Source: an uncultured Alphaproteobacteria bacterium
Lineage (GTDB): Bacteria; Pseudomonadota; Alphaproteobacteria; MPNO01; UBA2964
Direction of reading: 5' to 3'
Assembly (NCBI GenBank): GCA_943787225.1
Contig: CALSLP010000001.1
Location: 682,001 to 746,000 of the forward strand
Length of the DNA stretch: 64,000 nucleotides
The notes below the pieces were generated by a model. It was not told the DNA's origin. It ran no database searches and saw nothing but the letters and a program-made list of their open reading frames with translations. The translations under genes and the position numbers were made by a program. The stretch's first letter is position 1, and each line of letters opens with the position of its first letter. This document shows, one piece after another, positions 17,230 through 26,859 of the stretch.

Positions 17230-17933
17230 CAGAACCCGCGAAGATCTGGGGGGTCGGCGTCGGGCCCGGCGATCCCGAATTGCTCACCCTGAAAGCGCAT
17301 CGGATTATCACCAATGCCGATGTCATCGCTTACCCGGCGCCCAGTGAAGGTGACAGCCTCGCGCGCTCAATTGTGGCGGACTATTTATCAGGCGCTCAGA
17401 AAGAAATCGTCATCCGCATCTCAATGGACCCGGCGCGCTTTCCACCACGTGACGTCTATGACCAAGCGGTCGAAGAAATCGGCAGGCATACGGCGAGTGG
17501 GCAATCCGTCGCGATCCTATGTGAAGGCGATCCGTTCTTTTACGGCTCCTTTATGTACATGTTTGAAAAACTGGCACAGCTCGGCCCGGTCGAGGTCATT
17601 CCCGGCGTGAGTTCTATGATGGCGAGCGCCGCCGCGTTGCAGACCCCGCTCGCCTCCCGCAACGATGTTATCTGTGTCATCCCCGCCACCCTTGAAACGG
17701 ATGATATTCAGACACGGTTGGACGCCGCCGACATGGCAGTATTCATCAAGGTCGGTCGCCATCTCGCAAAGATTAAAGCGGTCCTGCAAAAAGCGGGGTT
17801 GCTCGAATTTGCCCATTATATTGAGCGCGCGACGATGATGGAGGAGCAACGCTCCCCCCTTTCAGAAATTCGATCAGACACCGCACCGTATTTCTCAATG
17901 ATCCTGGTGCATCGACGAGGCAAGGCGTTATGA
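17226..17933 (+). CDS. cobI: Precorrin-2 C20-methyltransferase
   Basis: CobI (CbiL) methylates C-20 of precorrin-2 with S-adenosylmethionine, giving precorrin-3A. The 235-residue product has the tetrapyrrole methylase motifs GVGVGPGDPELLTLKA at the N-terminus, CEGDPFFYGSFMYM in the middle and VIPGVSSMMASAA. I use ATG 17226, which overlaps the cobL stop. An alternative start further upstream would lie inside cobL. The following fusion gene overlaps its end by 4 bases. Confidence 0.95.
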   Translation: MTEPAKIWGVGVGPGDPELLTLKAHRIITNADVIAYPAPSEGDSLARSIVADYLSGAQKEIVIRISMDPARFPPRDVYDQAVEEIGRHTASGQSVAILCEGDPFFYGSFMYMFEKLAQLGPVEVIPGVSSMMASAAALQTPLASRNDVICVIPATLETDDIQTRLDAADMAVFIKVGRHLAKIKAVLQKAGLLEFAHYIERATMMEEQRSPLSEIRSDTAPYFSMILVHRRGKAL

Positions 17934-19753
17934 CGGCCCCAAAACCACCAATTTTCGTTGCCATCACCACAGAGGGTGCCGCCCTCGCGAAACGACTAGC
18001 AGCCCATATACCAGGATCGCAAGTCCACGGGCTCGATAGCCGTATTTCCGATTCCGACCTGCCCTTCCAATCGGTCGGCGACCACCTGCGCCAGTTATAT
18101 ACTGACGGAGAGACAATCGTCGGCGTCTTCTCGACTGGTATCATGATCCGAATGCTCGCAGATTGTTTGACCGACAAGCAGGAGGCCCCCGCCGTGCTTT
18201 GCATTGCTGAGGATGGCAGTACCATTGTGCCGTTACTCGGAGGCCATCACGGCGCCAATGATCTCGCGCGAAGCTTGGCCAGTCACCTTAATATCGCACC
18301 CGCCATCACAACCGGTGGTGACGCTCATTACGGTATTGCCCTTGATAACCCACCTAAGGGGTGGAAATGCAGCAACCCCGCCATAGCAAAATCTGTCATG
18401 GCAGCGTTACTAGCTGACACGCTAGTGCAATTGAACAATGATCTTGATCCCTCAATCGATATTAGATGGCTGACGGACAGCGGCGCCACATTCTCGAAAG
18501 CCGGAAACCCCACTATTCATCTGACAGAAACATCGCCTGACACTGATAGTGAATTCACGCTTCATCCAGCGACATTGGTGATGGGCATTGGCTGCGAACG
18601 CGGTGCAACCAGCGACGAAATTTTTGAATTGGCAACCAAGACACTCGCGCAGGCAAACCTCAGCGCAAACGCAATTGCCGGGATCGCGACCATTGATCTC
18701 AAAGAAGATGAAAACGGCATTCTTGATCTCGCCACCGCGTTCGATGCGCCACTGCGACTTTTCACGGCGGAACAACTCGAATTGGAAACACCACGGCTCG
18801 CCAACCCGTCTGACATTGTTTTTAACGCCGTTGGGTGTCATGGGGTCGCTGAAGGCGCTGCTCTTGCCGGTGTCGGACAAAACGGCACTTTGATTGCCAC
18901 CAAACAAAAATCAGCGCGCGCGACCTGCGCCATCGCCAAGGCTCCTTCTGTGCTGGATGTGGATGCTATAGGCCGCGCCGTTGGCTCTCTTAGCATTGTG
19001 GGTATCGGGCCCGGCGATGCTTCCTGGCGCGCCCCGGAAGCCACCAACGTCATCGCAGCGTCGAGTGATCTGGTGGGCTACCGGCTCTATCTTGATCTGC
19101 TTGGCGACCTCACCCGATCCTCAACATTGCACCCATATGATCTCGGGCAGGAACGGGACAGATGCGCCGAAGCCCTTGCCCTCGCCAGCCAAGGCAAACA
19201 GGTTGCGCTGATATCCAGCGGTGATGCCGGCATCTATGCGATGGCCAGTCTGGTTTATGAGCTGATTGATCGTGGCAAGCGGTCCGAATGGCGGAGACTG
19301 AATATAAGGGTCATCCCGGGAATATCCGCATTACAAGCCGCCGCCGCCCGCAGCGGCGCACCGCTAGGTCATGATTTTTGCGCGATTTCGCTGTCTGACC
19401 TGCTGACTCCCTGGGAAACCATCGAGCAAAGATTACAGGCCGCCGCGCAGGGTGATTTTGTCGTCGCGCTCTACAACCCCGTTTCGAGAAAGCGCACCGA
19501 GCAATTGATGATAGCCCGGAAAATTCTCATGGAGGCACGCGCCCCGGACACGCCGGTGATTATTGCCCGCAATCTCGGTCGTGATGACGAAGCCGTCACC
19601 TTCACAACACTGACGGATCTGCATAGCGACCAGATCGACATGCTCACCCTGGTGATGATTGGTAGTAGCCAGACCAGGCTCATTGGTGACAAGACACAAC
19701 GCCGGTGGGTTTACACCCCCCGTGGTTATGAGAAGAAGGAACAGACAACGTGA
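17930..19753 (+). CDS. cobJ: CbiG-CobJ fusion: precorrin lactone hydrolase domain plus C17-methyltransferase
   Basis: The 607-residue protein fuses two cobalamin enzymes. Residues 1 to about 335 match CbiG. The N-terminal half has [14 protein letters not shown] and [12 protein letters not shown]. The CobE-like half has [21 protein letters not shown] and [12 protein letters not shown]. Residues from about 345 form CobJ/CbiH, with [26 protein letters not shown] and [20 protein letters not shown]. CobJ methylates C-17 during ring contraction. CbiG opens the delta-lactone and releases the two-carbon fragment in the anaerobic route. The fusion places both steps in one chain. Its stop overlaps the cobM GTG start. 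Confidence 0.93.
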   Translation: MTAPKPPIFVAITTEGAALAKRLAAHIPGSQVHGLDSRISDSDLPFQSVGDHLRQLYTDGETIVGVFSTGIMIRMLADCLTDKQEAPAVLCIAEDGSTIVPLLGGHHGANDLARSLASHLNIAPAITTGGDAHYGIALDNPPKGWKCSNPAIAKSVMAALLADTLVQLNNDLDPSIDIRWLTDSGATFSKAGNPTIHLTETSPDTDSEFTLHPATLVMGIGCERGATSDEIFELATKTLAQANLSANAIAGIATIDLKEDENGILDLATAFDAPLRLFTAEQLELETPRLANPSDIVFNAVGCHGVAEGAALAGVGQNGTLIATKQKSARATCAIAKAPSVLDVDAIGRAVGSLSIVGIGPGDASWRAPEATNVIAASSDLVGYRLYLDLLGDLTRSSTLHPYDLGQERDRCAEALALASQGKQVALISSGDAGIYAMASLVYELIDRGKRSEWRRLNIRVIPGISALQAAAARSGAPLGHDFCAISLSDLLTPWETIEQRLQAAAQGDFVVALYNPVSRKRTEQLMIARKILMEARAPDTPVIIARNLGRDDEAVTFTTLTDLHSDQIDMLTLVMIGSSQTRLIGDKTQRRWVYTPRGYEKKEQTT

Positions 19754-20505
19754 CAGTTCATTTTATCGGCGCCGGGCCCGGTGCTGCTGACCTTATAACG
19801 GTACGAGGATTGCGGCTTATCGAAAAATGCTCGGTCTGTCTATATGCGGGATCACTGGTCCCAACCGAAATAGTCGAGGCGGCACCAGATGGTGCGCACG
19901 TCGTCGATACTGCTCCCCTGCATCTCGACGAGATCATCGGTGAGATCGAAAAAGCGCATTTAGCAGATAAAGATGTCGCCCGCGTTCACTCAGGCGATCC
20001 CTCACTTTATGGCGCTGTCGCCGAACAAATGCGTCGCCTTGATGCGTTGGGTATTCCGTATGACGTAACCCCCGGTGTTCCAGCCTTTGCCGCGGCTGCA
20101 GCATTGTTACAACAAGAGCTAACGTTGCCCGGTATCGCACAAACCGTGATTGTCACCCGGACCGACGGCAAGGCGTCACCGATGCCGGAAGGCGAAGATT
20201 TAGACACGCTTGGCAAAAGCGGTGCGACGCTGGCAATTCATCTATCGGTTCGCAATCTCGCCAAAGTTACCGCTGAACTATCCCCACATTACGGCGAAGA
20301 CTGTCCCGTTGTTGTTGTCTATCGCGCGACCTGGCCGGACGAAAAAGTTGTTCGCGGCACCCTGGCTGATATCCGCCAGAAGGTTCGGGCAGAGAAAATT
20401 ACCCGAACCGCGCTGATCCTCGTCGGGCGGGTATTCGAGGATCATGACTTCGACGATAGCCGCCTCTACGCCTCGGACCATCGCCACATCTTGCGGCCGC
20501 GTTAA
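19750..20505 (+). CDS. cobM: Precorrin-4 C11-methyltransferase
   Basis: CobM (CbiF) methylates C-11 of precorrin-4. The 251-residue protein has [16 protein letters not shown] at the N-terminus, [15 protein letters not shown] in the SAM-binding region and [15 protein letters not shown]. It starts with GTG inside the cobJ stop (GTGA) and is the last gene of the operon that begins at cbiX. Its final 4 bases overlap the end of cobK on the other strand. Confidence 0.95.
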   Translation: MTVHFIGAGPGAADLITVRGLRLIEKCSVCLYAGSLVPTEIVEAAPDGAHVVDTAPLHLDEIIGEIEKAHLADKDVARVHSGDPSLYGAVAEQMRRLDALGIPYDVTPGVPAFAAAAALLQQELTLPGIAQTVIVTRTDGKASPMPEGEDLDTLGKSGATLAIHLSVRNLAKVTAELSPHYGEDCPVVVVYRATWPDEKVVRGTLADIRQKVRAEKITRTALILVGRVFEDHDFDDSRLYASDHRHILRPR

Positions 20506-21242
20506 AGATCCTGCCGAACCTGTTCGATCAGTCGCGTCTGATTATCAAACACCACACACCCCATAACTGGTGGGCGATCAATCATAATAACTGGAATTGA
20601 GAGGGCTTGCGTGGCATGCAGTTTGGCTTGCGTGGCCGCCCCACCGCTATTCTTACTGACCACGACGTCAATTTTATGTTCCAGCAGTAACGCCCGCTCA
20701 CCGTCTTGTTTGAACGGTCCACGAGCCTTGATGTGGCTATAGTTATAAAGCGACATTGGCGTCGCTGGTTCTTCTATTGATCTGATGAGAAACCAGACTT
20801 CCGGCAGTTCGGCGAACGCCGCAACATCGTTCAGACCACTGGTGAGAAACACCCGCTCGAACCTATCCCGGATCTTTTCTGCTGCATTTTCAGCAGACGA
20901 CGCGTGTATCCAATCGGCTCCTTCCGGCTCCTGCCAGGCCGGACGCAAATATTTATAATGCGCCACTGATGTCACCACCGCCGCCTGTCGCGCGTTTTCT
21001 GCCATCTGCGCCGCATAGGGATGGGTCGCGTCAATCACCGCCGCGACATCATTATCCTGAAGGTAACGCGTTAATCCCTCGACCCCACCAAAGCCACCCT
21101 GACGAATCTCGCAATCCGGCAAGTTCGGGGATCGAGTCCGACCCGCCAACGAATAGATCACAGAAATATCCTGCAGCGCCTGAAATCGTTCAGCAAGGGA
21201 CACAGCCTCACCGGTTCCGCCTAGAATGAGGATTCTTTTCAC
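20502..21242 (-). CDS. cobK: Precorrin-6A reductase
   Basis: CobK (CbiJ) reduces the macrocycle of precorrin-6A with NADPH. The 246 residues start with the nucleotide-binding [30 protein letters not shown] and [15 protein letters not shown] follow, and [16 protein letters not shown] lies toward the C-terminus, all typical of the family. It starts inside the end of cbiD on the same strand (4-base overlap) and converges with cobM. Confidence 0.94.
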   Translation of the reverse strand: MKRILILGGTGEAVSLAERFQALQDISVIYSLAGRTRSPNLPDCEIRQGGFGGVEGLTRYLQDNDVAAVIDATHPYAAQMAENARQAAVVTSVAHYKYLRPAWQEPEGADWIHASSAENAAEKIRDRFERVFLTSGLNDVAAFAELPEVWFLIRSIEEPATPMSLYNYSHIKARGPFKQDGERALLLEHKIDVVVSKNSGGAATQAKLHATQALSIPVIMIDRPPVMGCVVFDNQTRLIEQVRQDL

Positions 21243-22342
21243 GATCCGTCGAACCCAGCGCGACCAACCGGGTTGCCCATACGATCATAGAGGATGACCT
21301 CCACAGCAAAGGCGCCCTCCACAAATTTATCGGCTTCAGTTTGTGCAGCCTTTGCGACTTCATCGCCTAATGCCAAGCTATTATTTTGCGCGATTTGCAA
21401 AATTGCCCCGGCCGACCCAGAGGCCGCAATGTCCGATATCAGTTTTTCATCTGCTCCCGCCTGCTCCGCTAGCGATGCGAGAAAATCGGGATCAACCTGC
21501 GAGCGTTTGGAATGCAAATCCATATGACCTGCCGCCAGTTTTGAGAGCTTGCCGAAACCACCTGCTATGGTCAGTCGCGATACCGGATGAGATCGCAAAT
21601 ATTTCATCAACCCACCGACAAAATCCCCCATATCGAGAAACGCAATGAGCGGCAGGTCATAAAGAGCCATGGCGGCTTTCTCAGACGTTGAGCCAGTAGA
21701 ACCGACAACATGATCCAGCCCGGCCGCCTTGGCGACATCAATGCCGCGATGAATGGAATGGATCCAGGCCGAGCAGGAATACGGCACTACAATGCCGGTC
21801 GTGCCCAGGATCGACAGCCCACCAATTATGCCCAATCGTTCATTCCAGGTCTTTTTCGCGAGCCTCTCGCCATCTTCAACTGAAATCATAATCTCAAGAT
21901 CGAGTGGGCCATCAGCAGCATCGTGAATTGCGGTAAGGTTATCGATAATCATTTTCCGCGGCGCGGGGTTAATCGCCGGTTCGCCAACGGCGAGGGGTAA
22001 GCCGGCTCGCGTCACCATGCCAACACCCTCACCCGCCAGAAAGACGACGCCAGCGCCAGACTTCATCCGCCGTACACGACATTCGATCAATGCGCCATGC
22101 GTTACATCAGGGTCGTCGCCAGCATCCTTAATCACTGCTGCCGTGGCGTTTCCCTCATTCAACTGAGTGCGTTCCAAAGCAAATGTTGGTGTTTGCCCCT
22201 TAGGCAAAACGATTTCCACAGCGTCAGGGAAACAACCATCAACCAGCGCCATATAAGCCGCTTTCGCCGCCGCGGTTGCGCAAGCACCCGTTGTCCAGCC
22301 ATATTTCAAGCGACGATCGTCTTCTATATCGATATCTGACAT
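21239..22342 (-). CDS. cbiD: Cobalt-precorrin-5B C1-methyltransferase
   Basis: CbiD methylates C-1 in the anaerobic cobalamin route and in the aerobic type is functionally replaced by CobF, which is absent here. The N-terminal signature is LKYGWTTGACATAAAKAAY. GEGVGMVTRAGL, GEPAINPAPR, the CSAWIHSIHRGIDVAKA region and AGGFGKLSKLAAGHMDLHS follow. I use ATG 22342 (MSDIDIEDDRR, 367 residues). The longer frame begins with TTG and adds residues without family similarity. It is the first gene of a two-gene operon with cobK and is divergent from cobA. Confidence 0.93.
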   Translation of the reverse strand: MSDIDIEDDRRLKYGWTTGACATAAAKAAYMALVDGCFPDAVEIVLPKGQTPTFALERTQLNEGNATAAVIKDAGDDPDVTHGALIECRVRRMKSGAGVVFLAGEGVGMVTRAGLPLAVGEPAINPAPRKMIIDNLTAIHDAADGPLDLEIMISVEDGERLAKKTWNERLGIIGGLSILGTTGIVVPYSCSAWIHSIHRGIDVAKAAGLDHVVGSTGSTSEKAAMALYDLPLIAFLDMGDFVGGLMKYLRSHPVSRLTIAGGFGKLSKLAAGHMDLHSKRSQVDPDFLASLAEQAGADEKLISDIAASGSAGAILQIAQNNSLALGDEVAKAAQTEADKFVEGAFAVEVILYDRMGNPVGRAGFDGS

Positions 22343-22415
22343 TTCCGTGGCGGCGTTTTTATAATACCTAAGTGTTTCCAATAGAAATTATCGTAACCAG
22401 CGCAAAAGGCCACGT

Positions 22416-23198
22416 ATGAATACGCCCGATCTGATTTTTCCCGAATTCCATCCGGGTAGCGTATGGCTGGCTGGTGCCGGGCCGGGTGATCCGACCCTGC
22501 TGACCCTGGCAGTGCATCACGGATTACAAAAGGCCGACGTCATCGTGTATGACGCTTTAGTAGACGAGCGCATTCTCGGACTCGCCAATCCAGCAGCCAT
22601 CCAGGAATATGCCGGCAAGCGCGGCGGCCGACCATCAACAGATCAAACTGATATTTCACAAAAACTCGTCAGCCTGGCGCAAGAGAACAAACGTGTCCTG
22701 CGCCTCAAAGGTGGCGACCCCATGGTCTTCGGCCGTGGACCGCAGGAATGCGAGACCCTGATTGCGGCGGGCATTTCCTTTCGTATCCTCCCCGGCATAA
22801 CGGCAGGGATTGGCGGATTGGCCTATGCCGGCATCCCAGTGACCAGCCGGGATACAAACGCCGCCGTCACCTTTATTACTGGCCACACCGCTGGCGGCGA
22901 CATTCCCGATGACGTCGACTGGGAGAGCCTGTCGAAAGGGTCACCGACGCTTGTGATCTATATGGGCAGTAAACATCTCGGCAGAATCCGTGACCGGTTG
23001 ATCGCGGCCGGACGGATGGGCGCGGAACCGGTCGCCCTGATCAGCAAGGCAACAACCGAAGACCAAAAAACCGTTGTCACCACACTGGAACAATGCACAG
23101 AGGATTTATCCAGAAGCGGTGTTAAAGCGCCGATGATTATCGTGATCGGGCCAACCGTCACCTATCACGAGGCCTTTAGCTGGTTTTGTCCGTCATGA
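22416..23198 (+). CDS. cobA: Uroporphyrinogen-III C-methyltransferase
   Basis: CobA (SUMT) transfers two methyl groups to uroporphyrinogen III to make precorrin-2, the branch point to cobalamin and siroheme. The 260-residue product has WLAGAGPGDPTLLTLAV, YDALVD, YAGKRGG, RLKGGDPMVFGRG and ILPGITAGIGGLAYAGIPVT. It is a single-function SUMT without the CysG oxidase/chelatase part. It is coupled to cobB by an ATGA overlap. Only 73 bases separate it from the divergent cbiD, so the two promoters must share that gap. Confidence 0.95.
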   Translation: MNTPDLIFPEFHPGSVWLAGAGPGDPTLLTLAVHHGLQKADVIVYDALVDERILGLANPAAIQEYAGKRGGRPSTDQTDISQKLVSLAQENKRVLRLKGGDPMVFGRGPQECETLIAAGISFRILPGITAGIGGLAYAGIPVTSRDTNAAVTFITGHTAGGDIPDDVDWESLSKGSPTLVIYMGSKHLGRIRDRLIAAGRMGAEPVALISKATTEDQKTVVTTLEQCTEDLSRSGVKAPMIIVIGPTVTYHEAFSWFCPS

Positions 23199-24499
23199 AA
23201 GGGGTTCTCATTGCCGCACCTTCATCGGGTAGCGGCAAGACTGTTATCACGCTCGCCCTGCTACGGGCACTTAAACGCTCGGGCCATACCGTTGGGTCAC
23301 TCAAAATCGGTCCTGATTATATCGATCCCGGATTTCATTCTCTCGCCTCGGGTGCGGCCTGCCTGAACATCGATGGCTGGGCAATGCGGCCCTCAACCCG
23401 CGCTGGCCAAATAGCGCGTATCGCAGAAGACATTGAGCTGATGATTGCCGAAGGTGTCATGGGGCTATTTGACGGCGCCGCAGATGGCACCGGCAGCTCA
23501 GCCGATCTGGCCGCCGATTTTAACCTGCCCATTATTCTTATCGTCGACGTATCGGGTCAGTCGGCATCCGCCGCTGCCGTCGTCACCGGTTTCAAAGAGT
23601 TTCGTGCTGACATCAAGATCGCCGGTGTGATCTTCAACCGGGTCGGCAGTGCGCGCCATGAACAAATGCTGCGCCGCGCCATGGAGACTGTTTCAATCCC
23701 CATCCTTGGCTGTCTGCCGCGCGATGAAATCCTGGCGTTCGATAGCCGCCATCTCGGTCTGGTTCAGGCAAGTGAACTTGCTGATATTGAGACTCAAATC
23801 GAGGCGGCCGCCACATTAATCAGCAAGGTCATCGACCTCAACACATTGATATCGCTTAGTAAATCCTCGAAAATACCGACGCCTGCGCCGACACCGCCGA
23901 TAATACCGCCTCTCGGCCAACGCATTGCTATCGCTTCCGACACTACCTTCTCGTTCTGCTATCCGCATATTCTCAAAGCCTGGCAGGAAGCAGGCGCAAC
24001 AATTTCGACGTTTTCGCCGCTAGCTGATGAGGCCCCTGCTCTCGATTGCGACGCAATCTATTTGCCCGGCGGCTACCCCGAACTCCATGCAGCGAGGATC
24101 GCGTCCAACAACAACTTTATGTCTGGCTTGAACGAGGCTGCCCAGCGCGACGCTACCCTCTATGGCGAGTGCGGCGGGTTCATGGTGCTAGGCGAGTCTC
24201 TGACGGACCGCGACGGCGAAACCCATGCCATGTCAGGGCTGCTGCCGATAGAAACGAGCTTTGCTTCACCCAAACTCCATCTCGGCTATCGCAAATTGCA
24301 GCTATTGACGGATGGAGTGCTAGGGAAAAAAGGCACGCAATATCGTGGGCACGAATTCCATTATTCGGCGCAAACGGCAAAATCGGACGAATTTTTGTTC
24401 GCGGCGCATGACGCACTCGACGAAGATTTAGGGAATTTTGGCTGTCGGCGTGGCAATGTTATGGGGTCGTACATCCACCTGATAGATAGCGTGGGTTAA
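23195..24499 (+). CDS. cobB: Hydrogenobyrinic/cobyrinic acid a,c-diamide synthase
   Basis: CobB (CbiA) amidates the a and c side chains with glutamine and ATP. The 434-residue protein starts with the P-loop APSSGSGKTVITLALL, then KIGPDYIDPGFH and EGVMGLFDG. A proline-rich linker near residue 235-250 leads to the glutamine amidotransferase domain, with YLPGGYPELHA and the nucleophile cysteine in LYGECGGFMVLGE. ATG 23195 overlaps the cobA stop and is preferred over a TTG three codons upstream. The stop overlaps the convergent PLP-enzyme gene. Confidence 0.95.
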   Translation: MKGVLIAAPSSGSGKTVITLALLRALKRSGHTVGSLKIGPDYIDPGFHSLASGAACLNIDGWAMRPSTRAGQIARIAEDIELMIAEGVMGLFDGAADGTGSSADLAADFNLPIILIVDVSGQSASAAAVVTGFKEFRADIKIAGVIFNRVGSARHEQMLRRAMETVSIPILGCLPRDEILAFDSRHLGLVQASELADIETQIEAAATLISKVIDLNTLISLSKSSKIPTPAPTPPIIPPLGQRIAIASDTTFSFCYPHILKAWQEAGATISTFSPLADEAPALDCDAIYLPGGYPELHAARIASNNNFMSGLNEAAQRDATLYGECGGFMVLGESLTDRDGETHAMSGLLPIETSFASPKLHLGYRKLQLLTDGVLGKKGTQYRGHEFHYSAQTAKSDEFLFAAHDALDEDLGNFGCRRGNVMGSYIHLIDSVG

Positions 24500-25578
24500 C
24501 CCGCCAGCGCTTCTGACAACCGGTCAAACCCCGCGTCATCTCCGGGCAACCCGAAGCGCAACCAGCCGGGCTGCTCTTCAAATCGCCGCACCAGAATTCC
24601 CGCCCGACCGAGCTGTTCATAACAGGTATTCGCATCCCTGGCTTGAGTAAGGCGAAACAAGTCCGTGCCGCCAATAATCTCCAACCCTGACGACATCAGG
24701 ATTTTATCCAGCCGGGCGCGGGCTGACGCCAAGGCATCCCGCGTTTGATCTATCCAAACAGTATCGCGCAGCGCCCTTTCGCCAATCTCAAGCGCCGGAC
24801 CAGATACGGCCCATGGGCCAAGACGTGCCGCCAACATATCGATCAGCGTCTGATCGCCGATAGCAAAGCCGAGCCTTAATCCCGCCAAACCAAAGAACTT
24901 GCCAAACGATCGCAGGACCAACAGTCCTTCCCGCCCAGCACTAGAGGCCATGCTGATCTCCGGTGTTACATCAGCAAATGCTTCATCAACGACCAGCAGA
25001 CCTCCCGCCGCCGCAAGCTTTGCGCGTAATGCCTCCAGCTGTGTGACATCGTAAAGGCGCCCATCAGGGTTATTCGGATTAACTATCACCACCACCGCCG
25101 CATCCCCAACAGCGTCCAAATCATCGATTTCCATGACCGGATAGCCGTTAACGCGCCATAGATGCGCGTGCTCGCTATAGGTCGGTGACAACACTGCCAC
25201 GGGTCCTTTTGGGTCTACGATCCGGGGTAAAACTTGCAGCAGGGCCTGAGTTCCCGGGGCGGCACAGAGTGATGCTTCGTCTGCCACCCCATAGGAGGCA
25301 CGGGCCGCGTTTAACGAGGCTGCCAAACAACTCGCGGTGGGAAGATCCGACAGGGCTGCTGGAGACAATACGAGATCAGGATAAGGCGTTGGGTTAATAC
25401 CGGTCGACAGGTCAAGCCAGCCACCCACGGGCGACCCAAAATGCACCTCGGCGACAGATATATCGCCACCGTGGTTAGGAGACGAAATTTCGGGATCAAC
25501 CATCTTCATTGCAAAATCATAGTTGGCGTAATGGATCGGGACCAGAGCGGTATATTCTGATCCAGACATTTCGGTCAT
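24496..25578 (-). CDS. cobD: L-threonine-O-3-phosphate decarboxylase-type PLP enzyme
   Basis: This class I/II fold aminotransferase relative is called CobD in Salmonella and CobC in Pseudomonas denitrificans. It provides the aminopropanol linker precursor for CbiB. Family signs are the HGGD motif near residue 37, LDLSTGINPTPYP, VVNPNNPDGRLYD-like VNPNNPDGRLYD, VVDEAFAD and the PLP-lysine region RSFGKFFGLAGLRLGF. The 360-residue frame begins with about 25 residues unlike homologues. ATGs at 25509 and 25503 lie closer to the usual start, and none has a strong ribosome site. It overlaps cobB by 4 bases tail to tail. Confidence 0.92.
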   Translation of the reverse strand: MTEMSGSEYTALVPIHYANYDFAMKMVDPEISSPNHGGDISVAEVHFGSPVGGWLDLSTGINPTPYPDLVLSPAALSDLPTASCLAASLNAARASYGVADEASLCAAPGTQALLQVLPRIVDPKGPVAVLSPTYSEHAHLWRVNGYPVMEIDDLDAVGDAAVVVIVNPNNPDGRLYDVTQLEALRAKLAAAGGLLVVDEAFADVTPEISMASSAGREGLLVLRSFGKFFGLAGLRLGFAIGDQTLIDMLAARLGPWAVSGPALEIGERALRDTVWIDQTRDALASARARLDKILMSSGLEIIGGTDLFRLTQARDANTCYEQLGRAGILVRRFEEQPGWLRFGLPGDDAGFDRLSEALAG

Positions 25579-25676
25579 GATTTACCGGATTTTTACTAAA
25601 ATGCCGCTATTTTCCCGTTTGGTACGCAGAGCTGTCAGGTCCCCTGATCGTTCGGTGCCGAACTCGAAGGGAAATC

Positions 25677-26517
25677 GTGGTTCACACACGCATATTAAAA
25701 GGCATTTTATCCAGCGTCCTGATCGGCGCGCTGTCGGCCTGTGCGGTCGAGCCGGAACCGCTAACATCAAAAAAAGTTATCAAAAGAACGCAGTCTGATC
25801 TCCAGCAATTGCGCAGTACCGCCTTTGTGCCGACCGGCGCAATAAGCCTGGAGCAGGCAATCGCCCGAGCCATTGCCTTCAATATGCAGGGCCGCGTCAA
25901 ACAAATCGAGCATGACATCGCCGATGCGGAACTACGGACCAAGAGTTTTGAGATGCTGCCTTCTCTGCAACTTGATGCTGGCCGGGCGCGCAAAGATGAG
26001 GCCCTGTCCTCCACAGATCAACGCATTACCAATACCGCCAGTATTGGCCTGACATGGAACATCCTGGATCTCGGCGTCAGCTACGCGCGGGCCAAACAAC
26101 AAGCCAACAACGTTCTGATCGCGAAAGAGAATCAACGAAAAGCCCTGCAGGACATTATTCGCGAAGTTCGGACGGCGTATTGGCGCGCCGCCGGTGCCGA
26201 ACGACTGATGGGCCGAATCCAGACAATTGCCGAGAATATCAAAATTGCCATGCGTGAATCGCGCGCCATGGAGCGCTCCGGCGCAAACGATATTGCCACC
26301 TCGGTCGCCTATCGCCGTGAGATCGTTGATTCCGTCCGGCAAGCACTCGCCTTCCAGCGCGATCTCCGCGAATCTCGTGCCCGGACTTGCTGAACTCTTG
26401 AATATAAAACCGGGAACGCGCTTCCAGCTGGCCAAAACGCAACTGGCCGCAGCGCTGCCCACACTGCCGATGACCCTGGCACAGATGGAGCGGCACGCGC
26501 TGGAAAGCCGTCCCGAT
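25677..26517 (+). pseudogene. TolC-family outer-membrane efflux lipoprotein, frameshifted and cut by IS element
   Basis: The product starts with a lipoprotein signal peptide ending LSAC, then the TolC repeat region (ISLEQAIARAIAFNM, TWNILDLGVSYARAKQQANNV). One base too many near 26385-26389 (GCCCGGACTT) stops the frame at 26393. The continuation LAELLNIKPG... QMERHALESRPD is in the next frame and ends at the IS boundary near 26517. About 280 of an expected 440-470 residues remain. The partner HlyD fragment lies on the other side of the IS, so this was the outer-membrane channel of a type I secretion or efflux system. It is non-functional as written. Confidence 0.85.
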
Positions 26518-26571
26518 TGTCCTTCCCCCCTAAAACTGGGCCACTATTTTAGTACAGGAAAGGGATTGGAT

Positions 26572-26859
26572 ATGGCTCGGAAACGACATTCGGACGAGGA
26601 CATACTGAAGCTGCTGCGTGAGATTGAGGTGAAGCTGTCAGCCGGCAGTGACGTGGCATCGGCCTGTCGCGGCGTGGGTATCAGCGACGCCACATATTAC
26701 AACTGGCGCAAGCGGTTCGGCGGGATGGGTCGGTCTCAGTTGTCGGAGATGCGTTCTCTCGAGAAGGAGAATACGCGGCTGAAGAAGATCGTTGCGGAGC
26801 TTGAGTTGGACAAGCTGATCCTCAAGGAAAGTCTGAGCCATCTAAAGCCCAGGGCCTGA
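26572..26859 (+). CDS. IS3-family transposase OrfA
   Basis: The 95-residue protein is the helix-turn-helix part of an IS3-type transposase. ARKRHSDEDILKLLREIE opens it, followed by the DNA-binding GISDATYYNWRKRFGGMG and a leucine-zipper-like LEKENTRLKKIVAELELDK that serves multimerisation. It begins at ATG 26572 behind AGGAAAGG. Its end overlaps the OrfB frame, which lies in the -1 register, the usual arrangement for making the OrfAB fusion by programmed frameshifting. Confidence 0.92.
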   Translation: MARKRHSDEDILKLLREIEVKLSAGSDVASACRGVGISDATYYNWRKRFGGMGRSQLSEMRSLEKENTRLKKIVAELELDKLILKESLSHLKPRA

